Shown piece after piece: positions 23,573 to 35,038 of a DNA stretch of 64,000 nucleotides. The stretch covers positions 4,216,001 to 4,280,000 of the forward strand of contig NZ_CP084874.1 of NCBI RefSeq assembly GCF_020526085.1, given 5' to 3'. Positions within the stretch are counted from its first letter, which is position 1. Each line of letters begins with the position of its first letter. A program made the position numbers and the translations under genes. Below the pieces are notes generated by a model. It saw only the letters and a program-made list of their open reading frames with translations. It did not search any database and was not told the DNA's origin. The DNA comes from Klebsiella africana. GTDB lineage: Bacteria; Pseudomonadota; Gammaproteobacteria; Enterobacterales; Enterobacteriaceae.

Positions 23573-24424
23573 TTAAGACTGCTTGGACATCGCAGCAACT
23601 TCTGCTGCAAAGTCAGTCTCAACTTTCTCGATACCTTCGCCCACTTCAAAGCGGATGAAGCCAGTCACGTCAGCGTTGTGCTCTTTCAGCAGCTGACCAA
23701 CAGATTTGCTCGGCTCCATAACGAAAGGCTGACCAGTCAGAGAAACTTCGCCGGTGAATTTCTTCATGCGGCCTTCAACCATTTTCTCTGCGATTTCTTT
23801 CGGCTTACCGGACTGCATCGCGATGTCCAGCTGAACCTGGTACTCTTTTTCTACCACGTCAGCAGACACGTCTTCCGGCTTAACGAATTCCGGCTTGCTT
23901 GCTGCAACGTGCATTGCCAGCTGCTTAACCAGCTCTTCGTCAGCGCCTTTAGCGGCAACCAGAACGCCGATGCGCGCACCGTGCTGGTAGCTGCCCAGAA
24001 CGTCGCCTTCCAGAACTGCGATACGACGGATGTTGATGTTCTCACCGATTTTAGCAACCAGGGCAACACGTTCTTCTTCGAACTGTGCTTTCAGAACTTC
24101 AACGTCAGAGATTTTACCCGCAACAGCCGCGTCCAGTACTTTGTCAGCAAATGCCTGGAAACCACCATCTTTAGCAACGAAGTCAGTCTGGCAGTTAACT
24201 TCCAGAATGTAACCGTAGTTACCTTCGATTTTGGTTTTGATCACGCCGTCAGCAGCCACGTTGCCTGCTTTCTTCGCCGCTTTGATCGCGCCGGATTTAC
24301 GCATGTTTTCGATTGCCAGCTCGATGTCGCCATTCGCTTCAGTCAGCGCTTTTTTGCAATCCATCATGCCTGCGCCAGTACGTTCGCGCAGCTCTTTTAC
24401 CAGGGAAGCGGTAATTTCAGCCAT
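23573..24424 (-). CDS. tsf: Elongation factor Ts
   Basis: Guanine-nucleotide exchange factor for EF-Tu. The 283 residues contain an N-terminal UBA-like domain ([19 protein letters not shown]), the EF-Tu-contacting TDFV motif at about residues 80-83 ([10 protein letters not shown]), and the dimerisation and core domains. ATG 24424 matches E. coli; a longer upstream extension of 30 residues has no family counterpart. Codon use is strongly biased, as expected for a very highly expressed gene. Cotranscribed with rpsB through a leaky terminator. Confidence 0.98.
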   Translation of the reverse strand: MAEITASLVKELRERTGAGMMDCKKALTEANGDIELAIENMRKSGAIKAAKKAGNVAADGVIKTKIEGNYGYILEVNCQTDFVAKDGGFQAFADKVLDAAVAGKISDVEVLKAQFEEERVALVAKIGENINIRRIAVLEGDVLGSYQHGARIGVLVAAKGADEELVKQLAMHVAASKPEFVKPEDVSADVVEKEYQVQLDIAMQSGKPKEIAEKMVEGRMKKFTGEVSLTGQPFVMEPSKSVGQLLKEHNADVTGFIRFEVGEGIEKVETDFAAEVAAMSKQS

Positions 24425-24482
24425 TCTAAAATCCTCGGGAGATGTGGATACTGCCCGGCCAGAGGCCAAACAGCGTAAATTG

Positions 24483-24507
24483 AAAAAAGGGGCCGATAAT
24501 GGGCCCC
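24483..24507 (-). terminator. Intercistronic attenuator between rpsB and tsf
   Basis: On the minus strand the stem GGGGCC / GGCCCC around CATTATC is followed by TTTTTT. It lies 58 bases before the tsf start. In E. coli rpsB and tsf are cotranscribed, so it should be only partly efficient and set the S2 to EF-Ts ratio. Confidence 0.75.
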
Positions 24508-24543
24508 TATTCATACACGGTACTAATAAGGGCTTAAACCTTA

Positions 24544-25434
<891 letters not shown>

Positions 25435-25440
25435 GCGCGC

Positions 25441-25470
25441 TTTATACCACAAAACCCTGCCAGACACCAA
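25441..25470 (-). promoter_or_regulatory. Sigma-70 promoter of rpsB-tsf
   Basis: The -35 TTGGTG (25470-25465), 18-base spacer and -10 TATAAA (25446-25441) are followed by a GC-rich discriminator (GCGCGCC), as expected for a stringently controlled ribosomal promoter. Confidence 0.6.
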
Positions 25471-25591
25471 CTCTTGTTGACGTGTCGTGCTGTTAATGAT
25501 TCTCAATTTGGCACCAGCCTGCCCGGACTGTTACCATTGACAAGACTTACTCTATTATTGTCGAAAAAATCGACACTGCTGGACATATTCC

Positions 25592-26386
25592 ATGGCTATC
25601 TCTATCAAGACACCTGAAGACATTGAAAAAATGCGCGTTGCCGGCCGCCTGGCCGCTGAAGTGCTGGAAATGATTGAACCCTGGGTGAAACCGGGCGTGA
25701 GCACCGGCGAGCTGGACCGCATCTGTAACGACTACATCGTTAACGAGCAGAAGGCCATCTCCGCCTGCCTCGGCTACCATGGTTATCCGAAATCCGTCTG
25801 CATTTCGGTCAACGAAGTGGTCTGCCACGGCATTCCTGATGACGGCAAACTGCTCAAAGACGGCGATATCGTTAACATCGACGTGACGGTCATTAAAGAT
25901 GATTTCCATGGCGATACCTCCAAAATGTTTATCGTCGGCAAACCGACGATTCTCGGCGAGCGCCTGTGCCGTATCACTCAGGAAAGCCTGTACCTGGCGC
26001 TGAAAATGGTGAAGCCGGGGATCAACCTGCGCACCATCGGCGCGGCTATTCAAAAATATGTGGAAGCGGAAGGTTTTTCCGTGGTTCGCGAATACTGTGG
26101 TCACGGTATCGGCCGCGGCTTCCATGAAGAGCCACAGGTGCTGCACTACGACTCGCCGGAGACCAACGTTGTGCTCAAACCAGGCATGACCTTTACCATC
26201 GAGCCGATGGTCAACGCCGGTAAAAAAGAGATCCGCAGCATGAAAGACGGCTGGACGGTGAAAACCAAAGACCGGAGCTTGTCTGCGCAGTATGAGCATA
26301 CTATTGTGGTGACTGACAACGGCTGCGAAATTCTGACGCTACGCAAGGATGACACCATCCCGGCGATAATCTCGCACGATGAATGA
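25592..26386 (+). CDS. map: Methionine aminopeptidase type I
   Basis: Removes N-terminal methionine from nascent proteins after deformylation, when the second residue is small. The 264-residue pita-bread-fold enzyme keeps the five metal ligands in order: Asp in NIDVTV, Asp in GDTSKMF, His in CGHGIGRGFHEEP, Glu in TIEPMV and Glu in QYEHTIVV. It equals E. coli in length, so numbering 97, 108, 171, 204 and 235 applies. Divergent from rpsB; a strong terminator follows. Essential. Confidence 0.97.
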   Translation: MAISIKTPEDIEKMRVAGRLAAEVLEMIEPWVKPGVSTGELDRICNDYIVNEQKAISACLGYHGYPKSVCISVNEVVCHGIPDDGKLLKDGDIVNIDVTVIKDDFHGDTSKMFIVGKPTILGERLCRITQESLYLALKMVKPGINLRTIGAAIQKYVEAEGFSVVREYCGHGIGRGFHEEPQVLHYDSPETNVVLKPGMTFTIEPMVNAGKKEIRSMKDGWTVKTKDRSLSAQYEHTIVVTDNGCEILTLRKDDTIPAIISHDE

Positions 26387-26388
26387 TG

Positions 26389-26414
26389 AAAAGCCGGCGC
26401 CCGCCGGCTTTTTT
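26389..26414 (+). terminator. Rho-independent terminator after map
   Basis: The stem AAGCCGGC / GCCGGCTT with loop GCCC is followed by six T, three bases after the map stop. It separates map from glnD. Confidence 0.9.
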
Positions 26415-26443
26415 ATTAGATAGTTTTTTCTTATGGTGACGCG

Positions 26444-29107
26444 ATGAGCAACTCATTACCTGACACAGCCTGCCCTCTTCTGCTCGTCCCGCCGGAACAT
26501 CCGGTGAGCTGGCCGCAGGGCGATCTGAACTGTGCCGCAATCAAGGCGCACATCGATACCTTCCAGCACTGGCTGGGCGAGGCGTTTGACTCCGGCATCG
26601 CCGCGGAGCAGCTCATTGCGGCGCGCACTGAATTTATTGACCAGCTGCTACAGCGGCTATGGATCGCCTACGGTTTTGAATCCGTCGGCGATCTGGCGCT
26701 GGTCGCCGTCGGCGGCTATGGCCGCGGCGAGCTGCACCCGCTCTCAGACGTCGACCTGCTGATCCTCAGTCGTAAAAAACTGCCGGACGACCAGGCGCAA
26801 AAAGTCGGCGAACTGCTCACCCTGCTGTGGGACGTCAAGCTGGAGGTGGGCCACAGCGTACGCACCCTCGAAGAGTGCCTGCTGGAAGGTCTCTCGGATC
26901 TGACCGTTGCCACCAACTTAATCGAATCGCGCCTGCTGATCGGCGACGTCGCGCTGTTCCTTGAACTGCAAAAACATATTTTTAGCGACGGCTTTTGGCC
27001 ATCGGAAAAGTTCTTCGCCGCCAAGGTCGAAGAGCAGAACGTCCGTCATCAGCGCTATCATGGCACCAGCTATAACCTCGAGCCGGACGTGAAAAGCAGC
27101 CCCGGCGGCTTGCGCGATATCCATACGCTACAGTGGGTGGCTCGCCGCCATTTCGGCGCCACCTCAATGGATGAGATGGTCGGCTTCGGCTTTCTGACCG
27201 AAGCCGAGCGCAATGAACTCAATGAGTGTCTGCATCAGCTGTGGCGCATCCGTTTCGCGCTGCATCTCGAACTCACACGCTATGACAACCGTCTGCTTTT
27301 CGACCGCCAGCTCAGCGTGGCCCGCCGGCTCGGCTATGAAGGCGACGGCAACCAGCCGATTGAACACATGATGAAGGACTTCTTCCGCGTTACCCGCCGG
27401 GTGAGCGAGCTGAATCAGATGCTGCTTCAGCTGTTTGAGGAGGCTATCCTCGCCCTGACCGAGGATGAAAAACCACGCCCGATCGATGATGATTTCCAGC
27501 TGCGCGGCACCCTTATCGATCTGCGTGACGACACGCTGTTTATTCGCGAACCACAGGCCATTCTGCGCATGTTTTATATGATGGTGCGCAACAGCACTAT
27601 CACCGGCATCTACTCCACAACGTTGCGCCATCTGCGCCACGCCCGCCGCCATCTGACCCAGCCGCTGTGCTATATCCCGGAGGCGCGCACGCTCTTTCTT
27701 AGCATGCTGCGCCACCAGGGGGCGGTAAGCCGTGGGCTACTGCCGATGCACCGTCACAGCGTGCTGTGGGCCTATATGCCGCAGTGGTCGCATATCGTCG
27801 GCCAGATGCAGTTCGACCTGTTTCACGCCTATACCGTCGATGAACACACTATCCGGGTGATGCTCAAGCTTGAGAGCTTTGCCAAAGAAGAGACCCGCAG
27901 CCGCCACCCGCTGTGCGTGGAGCTGTGGCCGCGCTTAACGCACCCGGAGCTTATCTTAATCGCTGCCCTGTTCCACGACATCGCCAAAGGGCGCGGCGGC
28001 GACCACTCGATCCTCGGCGCGCAGGATGTGCTGAAGTTTGCCGAGCTGCACGGGCTGAACTCCCGCGAAACGCAGCTGGTCGCCTGGCTGGTACGCCATC
28101 ATCTGCTGATGTCGGTCACCGCCCAGCGGCGCGATATTCAGGATCCGGAGGTGATTAAGCAATTCGCCGAGGAGGTGCAAACGGAAAATCGTCTGCGCTA
28201 TCTGGTGTGTCTGACCGTCGCCGATATCTGCGCCACTAACGAAACCCTGTGGAACAGCTGGAAGCAGAGCCTGCTGCGCGAGCTCTATTTCGCCACTGAA
28301 AAACAGCTGCGCCGCGGCATGCAAAGCACCCCGGACATGCGCGAACGGGTGCGCCACCATCAGCTACAGGCGCTGGCCCTGCTGCGGATGGACAATATTA
28401 ATGAAGAGGCGCTGCACCAGATCTGGAACCGCTGCCGCGCCAACTATTTCGTGCGACATACGCCGACGCAGCTCGCCTGGCACGCCCGCAACCTGCTGCG
28501 TCATGATCTGAATAAGCCGATGATCCTGCTGAGCTCGCAGGCCACCCGTGGCGGAACGGAGATTTTTATCTGGAGCCCGGATCGCCCTTACCTGTTCGCC
28601 GCGGTGTGTGGCGAACTTGACCGTCGCAACCTCAGCGTCCACGACGCGCAGATCTTCACCACCCGCGACGGTATGGCGATGGATACCTTTATCGTCCTCG
28701 AACCCGATGGCAGTCCGCTATCCGCCGACCGCCACGAGGCAATCCGCCAGGGTCTGGAGCAGACCATCACTCAGCGCAGCTGGCAGCCTCCGGCCCCGCG
28801 TCGTCAGGCGGCAAAGTTACGCCATTTTTCCGTAGACACCGAGGTGAATTTCCTGCCGACCCATACCGACCGAAAATCGTTTCTGGAGCTGATTGCGCTC
28901 GACCAGCCCGGGCTGCTCGCGCGTGTCGGCCAGGTGTTCGCCGACCTCGGCATATCGCTTCACGGAGCGCGAATTACGACAATTGGTGAGCGAGTAGAAG
29001 ATTTATTTATAATCGCCACCGCCGACCGGCGTGCCCTTAATAATGAGCTGCAACAAGAAGTGCAACAACGGTTGACAGCGGCCCTCAATCCAAACGATAA
29101 AGGGTGA
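26444..29107 (+). CDS. glnD: Bifunctional uridylyltransferase/uridylyl-removing enzyme GlnD
   Basis: Primary nitrogen sensor: it uridylylates PII proteins (GlnB, GlnK) when glutamine is low and removes UMP when glutamine is high. The 887 residues begin with a nucleotidyltransferase domain carrying [17 protein letters not shown] from residue 90. An HD hydrolase domain follows ([14 protein letters not shown], His511-Asp512), then two C-terminal ACT domains at about 700-790 and 810-885 that bind glutamine. It lies between map and dapD, as in E. coli. Confidence 0.97.
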   Translation: MSNSLPDTACPLLLVPPEHPVSWPQGDLNCAAIKAHIDTFQHWLGEAFDSGIAAEQLIAARTEFIDQLLQRLWIAYGFESVGDLALVAVGGYGRGELHPLSDVDLLILSRKKLPDDQAQKVGELLTLLWDVKLEVGHSVRTLEECLLEGLSDLTVATNLIESRLLIGDVALFLELQKHIFSDGFWPSEKFFAAKVEEQNVRHQRYHGTSYNLEPDVKSSPGGLRDIHTLQWVARRHFGATSMDEMVGFGFLTEAERNELNECLHQLWRIRFALHLELTRYDNRLLFDRQLSVARRLGYEGDGNQPIEHMMKDFFRVTRRVSELNQMLLQLFEEAILALTEDEKPRPIDDDFQLRGTLIDLRDDTLFIREPQAILRMFYMMVRNSTITGIYSTTLRHLRHARRHLTQPLCYIPEARTLFLSMLRHQGAVSRGLLPMHRHSVLWAYMPQWSHIVGQMQFDLFHAYTVDEHTIRVMLKLESFAKEETRSRHPLCVELWPRLTHPELILIAALFHDIAKGRGGDHSILGAQDVLKFAELHGLNSRETQLVAWLVRHHLLMSVTAQRRDIQDPEVIKQFAEEVQTENRLRYLVCLTVADICATNETLWNSWKQSLLRELYFATEKQLRRGMQSTPDMRERVRHHQLQALALLRMDNINEEALHQIWNRCRANYFVRHTPTQLAWHARNLLRHDLNKPMILLSSQATRGGTEIFIWSPDRPYLFAAVCGELDRRNLSVHDAQIFTTRDGMAMDTFIVLEPDGSPLSADRHEAIRQGLEQTITQRSWQPPAPRRQAAKLRHFSVDTEVNFLPTHTDRKSFLELIALDQPGLLARVGQVFADLGISLHGARITTIGERVEDLFIIATADRRALNNELQQEVQQRLTAALNPNDKG

Positions 29108-29137
29108 CGTATTTTTTTTAGTGAATGGAAAGAAACA

Positions 29138-29962
29138 ATGCAGCAGTTACAGAACGTTATTGAGTCCGCCTTCGAGCGTCGCGCCGACATCACGCCGGCT
29201 AATGTGGATACCGTGACCCGCGAAGCGGTTAATCAGGTTATCGCCCTTCTGGATTCCGGCGCGCTGCGCGTCGCTGAGAAGATCGACGGTCAGTGGGTGA
29301 CGCATCAGTGGCTGAAGAAGGCGGTACTGCTCTCTTTCCGTATTAACGATAACCAGGTTATCGATGGTGCGGAAAGCCGCTACTTCGATAAAGTGCCGAT
29401 GAAATTCGCTGACTATGACGAAGCGCGTTTCCAGAAAGAAGGTTTCCGCGTGGTGCCGCCGGCCGCGGTGCGCCAGGGTGCGTTCATCGCCCGCAACACC
29501 GTGCTGATGCCCTCCTACGTTAACATCGGCGCCTACGTTGACGAAGGCACCATGGTTGATACCTGGGCCACCGTCGGTTCCTGCGCGCAGATCGGTAAAA
29601 ACGTGCACCTGTCCGGCGGCGTCGGCATCGGTGGCGTACTGGAGCCACTGCAGGCGAACCCGACCATCATCGAAGATAACTGCTTCATCGGCGCACGCTC
29701 TGAGGTGGTTGAAGGGGTGATTGTCGAAGAAGGTTCCGTCATCTCCATGGGCGTTTACCTCGGTCAGAGCACCAAAATCTACGATCGCGAAACCGGTGAA
29801 GTCTTCTACGGCCGCGTACCGGCTGGCTCGGTGGTGGTCTCAGGCAACCTGCCGTCAAAAGATGGTAAATACAGCCTGTACTGCGCAGTGATTGTGAAGA
29901 AAGTCGATGCCAAAACTCGCGGCAAGGTCGGCATTAACGAACTGCTGCGTACCATCGACTAA
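29138..29962 (+). CDS. dapD: Tetrahydrodipicolinate N-succinyltransferase
   Basis: Lysine and meso-diaminopimelate pathway enzyme that succinylates tetrahydrodipicolinate from succinyl-CoA. The 274 residues consist of an N-terminal helical domain and a trimeric left-handed beta-helix built of hexapeptide repeats (about residues 105-240), including [20 protein letters not shown]. Thirty bases separate it from glnD and a terminator follows the stop, so it may be transcribed both with glnD and alone. It supplies the pathway that ldcC drains of lysine, a distant metabolic link only. Confidence 0.97.
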   Translation: MQQLQNVIESAFERRADITPANVDTVTREAVNQVIALLDSGALRVAEKIDGQWVTHQWLKKAVLLSFRINDNQVIDGAESRYFDKVPMKFADYDEARFQKEGFRVVPPAAVRQGAFIARNTVLMPSYVNIGAYVDEGTMVDTWATVGSCAQIGKNVHLSGGVGIGGVLEPLQANPTIIEDNCFIGARSEVVEGVIVEEGSVISMGVYLGQSTKIYDRETGEVFYGRVPAGSVVVSGNLPSKDGKYSLYCAVIVKKVDAKTRGKVGINELLRTID

Positions 29963-29971
29963 AGCAAATAA

Positions 29972-29997
29972 AAAGCGGGAGATATCCCGCTTTTTTT
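29972..29997 (+). terminator. Rho-independent terminator after dapD
   Basis: The stem AAAGCGGGA / TCCCGCTTT with loop GATA runs straight into a T-run, nine bases after the dapD stop. Confidence 0.9.
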
Positions 29998-30069
29998 ATA
30001 TTTGATGCTGGCGAGAATGGATTTTTTCGTTAATTATTCAATGGTTATGATGCTATCAAAGGTACCGTT

Positions 30070-30456
30070 ATGTACGATAATCTGAAAAGTCTTGGCATTA
30101 CCAACCCTGATGAGATCGATCGCTATAGCCTGCGGCAGGAAGCTAACAACGACATTCTGAAAATCTATTTTCAGAAAGACAAAGGCGAATTCTTCGCCAA
30201 GAGCGTGAAGTTCAAATACCCGCGTCAGCGCAAAACCGTGGTTGCCGACGGCGTCGGCCAGGGCTACAAAGAGGTCCAGGAGATCAGCCCCAATCTGCGC
30301 TACGTTATCGATGAGCTGGATCAGATCTGCCAGCGCGATCGCACTGAAATCGATCTCAAGCGTAAAATCCTCGACGATTTACGTCATCTGGAAAGCGTGG
30401 TCACCAATAAGATCAGCGAAATTGAAGCCGATCTGGAAAAGCTCACTCGTAAGTAA
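30070..30456 (+). CDS. yaeH: UPF0325 family protein YaeH
   Basis: Conserved 128-residue cytoplasmic protein with no assigned function. It starts [20 protein letters not shown] and has a charged, mostly helical C-terminal half (about residues 75-125, alternating Glu, Asp, Lys, Arg and Leu) that could form a coiled coil. There is no signal peptide or catalytic motif. It lies alone between dapD and cdaR, with terminators on both sides, as in E. coli. Confidence 0.9.
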   Translation: MYDNLKSLGITNPDEIDRYSLRQEANNDILKIYFQKDKGEFFAKSVKFKYPRQRKTVVADGVGQGYKEVQEISPNLRYVIDELDQICQRDRTEIDLKRKILDDLRHLESVVTNKISEIEADLEKLTRK

Positions 30457-30510
30457 GCGCATCCCCGGGCTGGCGGTTTTCCTCCGCTACAGACAACACG
30501 CATCGTCCAG

Positions 30511-30538
30511 GCCGGGTAACGCTACCCGGCATTTTTTT
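30511..30538 (+). terminator. Rho-independent terminator after yaeH
   Basis: The stem GCCGGGTA / TACCCGGC with loop ACGC is followed by a seven-T run. The stem resembles the REP-type GCCGGGTA palindromes seen elsewhere in the window. Confidence 0.85.
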
Positions 30539-30548
30539 GCCTAACGCT

Positions 30549-31706
30549 TTAGCGTTGTTCATCCAGCTGCAGCGCGATATACAGCAGTAGCCTGTCGTCA
30601 AAGCTCCCGAGATCGAGGCCGGTCAGCTCCGAGATACGGTTCAGCCGGTATTCCAGCGTATTCCGATGAATAAACAGCGCCTTTGACGTCGCCAGCGGCT
30701 GCACGTTATGACGAAACCACGCCTGCAGCGTCCGCCGCAGCAAACCGTTGTTATCCATTGCCTTCAGACGCGCCAGCGGACGGGCCAGCTCATTGGCCTG
30801 CCAGCCGCCGCGCAGGCTGTCGAGCAGCACCGGCAGCATCAGATCCTGGTAGAAATAGCTGCGGCTCTCCGGCATTCGTTGCTTACCCACCATCATCGTC
30901 GTGCGTGCGGTACGGTAAGAGCGGGCGATACTTCCGGGGCCGGTGAAGAAGTTGCCCAGCGCTACGCGAAAGCGGAGCTGACCATTCTCTTTCATCCTGG
31001 CGATAAGCTGCTCGACGCGTCGGACATGATCGTCAGCGTCCCAGCGGCCAAAGCTGTTCAGCGCCGGTTTCAGCACTACCATTTCCGTGAGCGAGACAAT
31101 GGCGACCAGATTATTGCGATCGGGGGTGGTCAGCGCGTTCTGCAGCTGCTGCAATTCCGCCATCGCGCTGTCTACGCCGAGCTGGCCGCTGTCCACCTCA
31201 ATCATCGCCACCACCCGCGGCTGATTGAGATCGATGCCTAAACGCTGGGCCCATTCGTTCAGCGCCGGGGTATGCTCTTCCGCCTGAATCAGGTTCATCA
31301 CCAGCTCTTCGCGCAGGCGGCTGTCCTGGGCCAGGAGATGCATCAGCCGCGACTGCTCCAGCATCATCTCTGCCGTCATGCACACCAGCTCGCCATATTT
31401 CCGCAGCGCCTCCGGCTCGCCGGTCAGGCCGATCACCCCGACGATCTCCCCCTCCAGGCGCAGCGGCAGGTTAATCCCCTGGCGAACCCCGTGCAGATGG
31501 CGAGCGACCGCGTCGTCGATATCCACCACCCGCCCCTGAGAGAGGACCAGCAGCGCGCCTTCGTGCAATTCACCAATCCTTTCCCGATCGCCGCTGCCGA
31601 TGATCCGCCCGCGGGCATCCATCACGTTGATATTGGTATCGATGATGCGCATGGTCCGCGCCACAATATCCTGCGCCATTTTGGTATCAAGATGCCAGCC
31701 AGCCAT
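30549..31706 (-). CDS. cdaR: Sugar diacid utilisation regulator CdaR
   Basis: Transcriptional activator of genes for glucarate, galactarate and glycerate use. The 385 residues have an N-terminal diacid-binding sensor (to about residue 135), a central region, and a C-terminal PucR-type helix-turn-helix (LFIHRNTLEYRLNRISEL). ATG 31706 follows GGGGAGG six bases upstream and gives the E. coli length; an extension of 18 residues lacks such a site. Its targets are not in this window. It follows the degP terminator and converges with yaeH. Confidence 0.92.
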   Translation of the reverse strand: MAGWHLDTKMAQDIVARTMRIIDTNINVMDARGRIIGSGDRERIGELHEGALLVLSQGRVVDIDDAVARHLHGVRQGINLPLRLEGEIVGVIGLTGEPEALRKYGELVCMTAEMMLEQSRLMHLLAQDSRLREELVMNLIQAEEHTPALNEWAQRLGIDLNQPRVVAMIEVDSGQLGVDSAMAELQQLQNALTTPDRNNLVAIVSLTEMVVLKPALNSFGRWDADDHVRRVEQLIARMKENGQLRFRVALGNFFTGPGSIARSYRTARTTMMVGKQRMPESRSYFYQDLMLPVLLDSLRGGWQANELARPLARLKAMDNNGLLRRTLQAWFRHNVQPLATSKALFIHRNTLEYRLNRISELTGLDLGSFDDRLLLYIALQLDEQR

Positions 31707-31816
31707 GTAGTCCTCCCCTTTGCCGGGCACCAGCATAAAAGAGTCATCGTCGCGCTGCATTGTGCATTTGCACTAAGCCGGGGTGAGATATGTGGAGTTG
31801 TGGGGGCGGTCACAGA

Positions 31817-31852
31817 ATGAAAAAAGCCCCTGCCCTCGGCGAGGGAAGGGGC
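31817..31852 (-). terminator. Rho-independent terminator after degP
   Basis: On the minus strand a GC-rich stem (AGCCCCTTCCCTC / GAGGGCAGGGGCT, loop GCC) leads into TTTTT. It ends degP upstream of cdaR. Confidence 0.88.
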
Positions 31853-31872
31853 TGGGAAGCGAGCACTGGCGG

Positions 31873-33306
31873 TTACTGCAACAGCAGATAGATAGAGGCG
31901 TCACCGCGCTGAATGTTCAGCGCCAGTACGGACGGTTTGGCGTCGAAGATTTTCCGCAGATCGGCGATGTTTTTCACCGGCTGCTGATTCGCCCCGACGA
32001 TGACGTCGCCTTTCTTGAGGCCAATCTGTGCCGCCGGGGTACCGGCTTTCACATTATTGACCACCACGCCCTTATCCTGACCCTTATTGCTCATTTCCGC
32101 CCCTTCAATCCCGTTGAAGATGGTGCTGGAGTCAACCTGGGTCTGGTTACTCTGCTGCAGTTCGACGGTCACGGTCACCGGTTTGCCGTCGCGCAGCAGG
32201 CCAAGCTCAACTTTGCTGCCGATAGGCATGGTGCCAACCTGGGCACGCAGCGCGGCGAAGCTGCTGATCGCTTTCCCGTTGAGGGAGGTGATGACATCGC
32301 CGGCTTTAATTCCCGCTTTCGCGGCCGCCGAACCTGGCATGACCTGGCTGACGAAGGCCCCGCGCTGGGCATCGACTTTCATCGCTTTCGCCAGCTCAGA
32401 GTTCAGTTCGGTGCCCATGATGCCGAGCTCACCGCGTTTCACCTGGCCATATTTCACCATCTGCTCGGTCAGGTTTTTCACCATGTTGCTTGGGATAGCA
32501 AAACCGATACCGATGTTGCCGCCGTCCGGCGCCAGGATGGCGGTGTTGATACCGATCAGCTCACCGTTGAGGTTCACCAGCGCGCCGCCGGAGTTACCAC
32601 GGTTAATCGCCGCATCGGTCTGGATAAAGTTTTCGTAGTTTTCCACGTTGAGGCCGCTACGGCCCAGCGCGGAGACAATCCCGGAGGTCACGGTTTCGCC
32701 CAGACCAAACGGGTTGCCGATAGCCACGGTGTAATCACCGACGCGCAGCGCATCGGAGTCGGCGAGCTTGATCGCCGTCAGGTTTTTCGGATCCTGAATC
32801 TGGATCAGCGCGATATCAGAGCGCGGATCTTTGCCGACGACTTTAGCATCAAACTTACGGCCATCGCTCAGCTGAACCTTGATGGTGGTGGCGTTGTCCA
32901 CGACGTGGTTGTTGGTCACCACATACCCTTTGGCGGCATCAATGATGACGCCGGAGCCCAGCGCCATGAATTTCTGCTGCTGGCCGCCGTCAGGCTGACC
33001 GCCCTGTCCGCCGCCCTGGCAAAACGGTGAACTCTGGAAAGGAGAACCATCCTGGCAGAACGGCGAATTATCGCCAAAGAACTGCTGGAAGTTCCGCGGC
33101 ATCCGTGGGGTATTCACCGTGGTGCTACCTTCAACGTTAATGCTTACTACCGACGGCATCACCTTCTCCAGCATCGGGGCCAGGCTTGGCATCTGCTGTG
33201 CATTTGTGGCCGAAGATGCCGTTTCTGCCGCGCTCGCAGAGAGCGGGGACAACGCCAGACCTAAACTCAGAGCCAGTGCACTCATTGCTAACGTGGTTTT
33301 TTTCAT
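31873..33306 (-). CDS. degP: Periplasmic serine protease and chaperone DegP (HtrA)
   Basis: Heat-shock protease that degrades or protects misfolded envelope proteins in cage-like oligomers. The 477-residue precursor has a signal peptide ending SASA-AET (residue 26 or so), the catalytic triad His134 (TNNHVVDN), Asp164 (RSDIALIQ) and Ser239 (GNSGGA), then two PDZ domains. The Cys-containing LA loop (SPFCQ twice) and a Gly/Gln-rich stretch near residue 95 are present. ATG 33306 is the standard start. A sigma-E promoter lies 49 bases upstream, tying it to RseP (encoded at 17.3-18.7 kb). Confidence 0.97.
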   Translation of the reverse strand: MKKTTLAMSALALSLGLALSPLSASAAETASSATNAQQMPSLAPMLEKVMPSVVSINVEGSTTVNTPRMPRNFQQFFGDNSPFCQDGSPFQSSPFCQGGGQGGQPDGGQQQKFMALGSGVIIDAAKGYVVTNNHVVDNATTIKVQLSDGRKFDAKVVGKDPRSDIALIQIQDPKNLTAIKLADSDALRVGDYTVAIGNPFGLGETVTSGIVSALGRSGLNVENYENFIQTDAAINRGNSGGALVNLNGELIGINTAILAPDGGNIGIGFAIPSNMVKNLTEQMVKYGQVKRGELGIMGTELNSELAKAMKVDAQRGAFVSQVMPGSAAAKAGIKAGDVITSLNGKAISSFAALRAQVGTMPIGSKVELGLLRDGKPVTVTVELQQSNQTQVDSSTIFNGIEGAEMSNKGQDKGVVVNNVKAGTPAAQIGLKKGDVIVGANQQPVKNIADLRKIFDAKPSVLALNIQRGDASIYLLLQ

Positions 33307-33354
33307 CAGTTTCAATCTCAATTTCAGATAACGAAAGTTGCTGTGTACGTGACT

Positions 33355-33383
33355 ATCAGAGTCATTTTATAGCGTTAAGTTCC
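33355..33383 (-). promoter_or_regulatory. Sigma-E promoter of degP
   Basis: The -35 GGAACTT (33383-33377), 16-base spacer and -10 TCTGAT (33360-33355) match the sigma-E consensus and resemble the E. coli degP promoter. The distance to the degP ATG fits a short leader. Confidence 0.82.
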
Positions 33384-33440
33384 GGAATTAAGTTTCTGGA
33401 AAAAGTAAAAATTTATTGTTCATCTTTACAAAACTCAGAC

Positions 33441-34955
33441 CTATTCCACCGCCATCAGTCGCCGATATTCATCCCACGCATACAAATCTGTCATCCCGCT
33501 AATATAATCCTGAATCAGACGGCAGCGATAATAGTATTCCATCACCGGAAATTCAGCCGCCGTGCGCACCAGCTTATTTACCGCTTCAACATACGCCAGC
33601 CGATGGCGGGTCGAAAGTTTCTGATACAGTCGGGAGGCAATGGGTAAACGCCGTACCCGCTCCTGCGCCACTAATTCGCTGAAATCCTCCAGCGATAATT
33701 TCAGTAGCGGCTGATAGATATCCAGCAGGCCGCTAATCACCCGGTAGCCCTGCAATTCCAGCTGTTCGACATCCGGATGGCTAAACACCTGTTTCATCGC
33801 CACATTTTTATAGAGTTCCAGCAACTGGCTGCAATCGCTGTCGTCCTCCAGCAACGCATGATTAAAGTCGCCCGTGAAGATGGCCGGCAGGTTGTCAATA
33901 AATCGGCGCGCCGCGTAGGGCACCAGCTTATTCAGCGTATTCACCCGCAAATACATAAAAAACTGATCTTCCGCGCTCTGCTTCAAAGAATTGGCTCGCG
34001 ATTTCTCCCAGGCATTTTCTACTACCTGTGAGAATAATGATCCTTTTTCATGGTTACCCCAGGCGTCGTAAAGATGCTGATAGAGCTGTTCTGCGCTAAA
34101 AATACGTTTTTCCACCGCGTCCTCGAGATCCGCGACGCAATATGAGATGTCATCCGCGGCCTCCATAATCCAGGTTAATGGGAATCGATTGTAAGGCGCG
34201 AGATCAAGTTCTTTACGCAAACGGGCGACATACTCTTCTTCGGCTAAATAATAGCCAGGCTTCTTCATTAAATAACTGTGGCTGGCAGGCGTCGCTTCGA
34301 ACCACCACGCCGGACGAGTATATTTCAGAATACAGCCCACCTGCGCCCACGTCAGATTCATCCGCATCAGCGTATGGACCAGGCGAATACCCTGCGCATT
34401 GCCCTCAAAGCAGCAGAGGTCCTGACGTACTTTACGCCGCAGCGTATTGAGTGCCGTTTCTCCGTCATGCAGGCGTAAGGCCTGCACTTCACAGCGATCG
34501 TCGGACAACGGCTGCCCGAGCGCATCGCCGGGCGTCAGGCGCTGACGGAACCAGTCGTTAATCGCCGCCTCGCCAAAATGGCCAAACGGCGGGTTGCCGA
34601 TATCGTGCATCAGGCAGGCCATCTCCACCACGCTCTCGAATGGCCCGGTCAGCTCTTCCAGACCATACTCCTCCAGCAGCCTCAGCTCTTTCAGCCGGCT
34701 CAGCACCTCTTTGGCAATATAGCGCCCCACCTGCTGCACCTCCAGCGAGTGGGTCAGGCGAGTGCGTACCGCCGCGTTGCGCTCCAGCGGGAAGACCTGG
34801 GTTTTTTGCTGCAGGCGGCGGATGGCCGGCGAATTGACGATCCGTCCCCGATCGCTTTCAAAGATCCGCAGGATGTCACGCTCCGTCTCCACCCGCGGCG
34901 GCGAACGAAAGCGTCGACGCCAGTTTATCTTGTTGCGAAAATCAATCTTTGCCAT
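33441..34955 (-). CDS. dgt: dGTP triphosphohydrolase
   Basis: Hydrolyses dGTP to deoxyguanosine and triphosphate; the hexamer also binds single-stranded DNA. The 504 residues, one fewer than E. coli, contain the HD-superfamily metal site: [10 protein letters not shown] followed by [18 protein letters not shown], and a further Asp in EAADDISYC. It is divergent from mtnN across 83 bases and upstream of degP on the same strand, the arrangement known from E. coli. Confidence 0.96.
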   Translation of the reverse strand: MAKIDFRNKINWRRRFRSPPRVETERDILRIFESDRGRIVNSPAIRRLQQKTQVFPLERNAAVRTRLTHSLEVQQVGRYIAKEVLSRLKELRLLEEYGLEELTGPFESVVEMACLMHDIGNPPFGHFGEAAINDWFRQRLTPGDALGQPLSDDRCEVQALRLHDGETALNTLRRKVRQDLCCFEGNAQGIRLVHTLMRMNLTWAQVGCILKYTRPAWWFEATPASHSYLMKKPGYYLAEEEYVARLRKELDLAPYNRFPLTWIMEAADDISYCVADLEDAVEKRIFSAEQLYQHLYDAWGNHEKGSLFSQVVENAWEKSRANSLKQSAEDQFFMYLRVNTLNKLVPYAARRFIDNLPAIFTGDFNHALLEDDSDCSQLLELYKNVAMKQVFSHPDVEQLELQGYRVISGLLDIYQPLLKLSLEDFSELVAQERVRRLPIASRLYQKLSTRHRLAYVEAVNKLVRTAAEFPVMEYYYRCRLIQDYISGMTDLYAWDEYRRLMAVE

Positions 34956-35038
34956 AGCCTCTCCCGCGCGAGCAATACGCTTCCCCTTAAGCGCATGATA
35001 GACTATGCAACTAAACCTGACACATCGCGAGTAAATCT

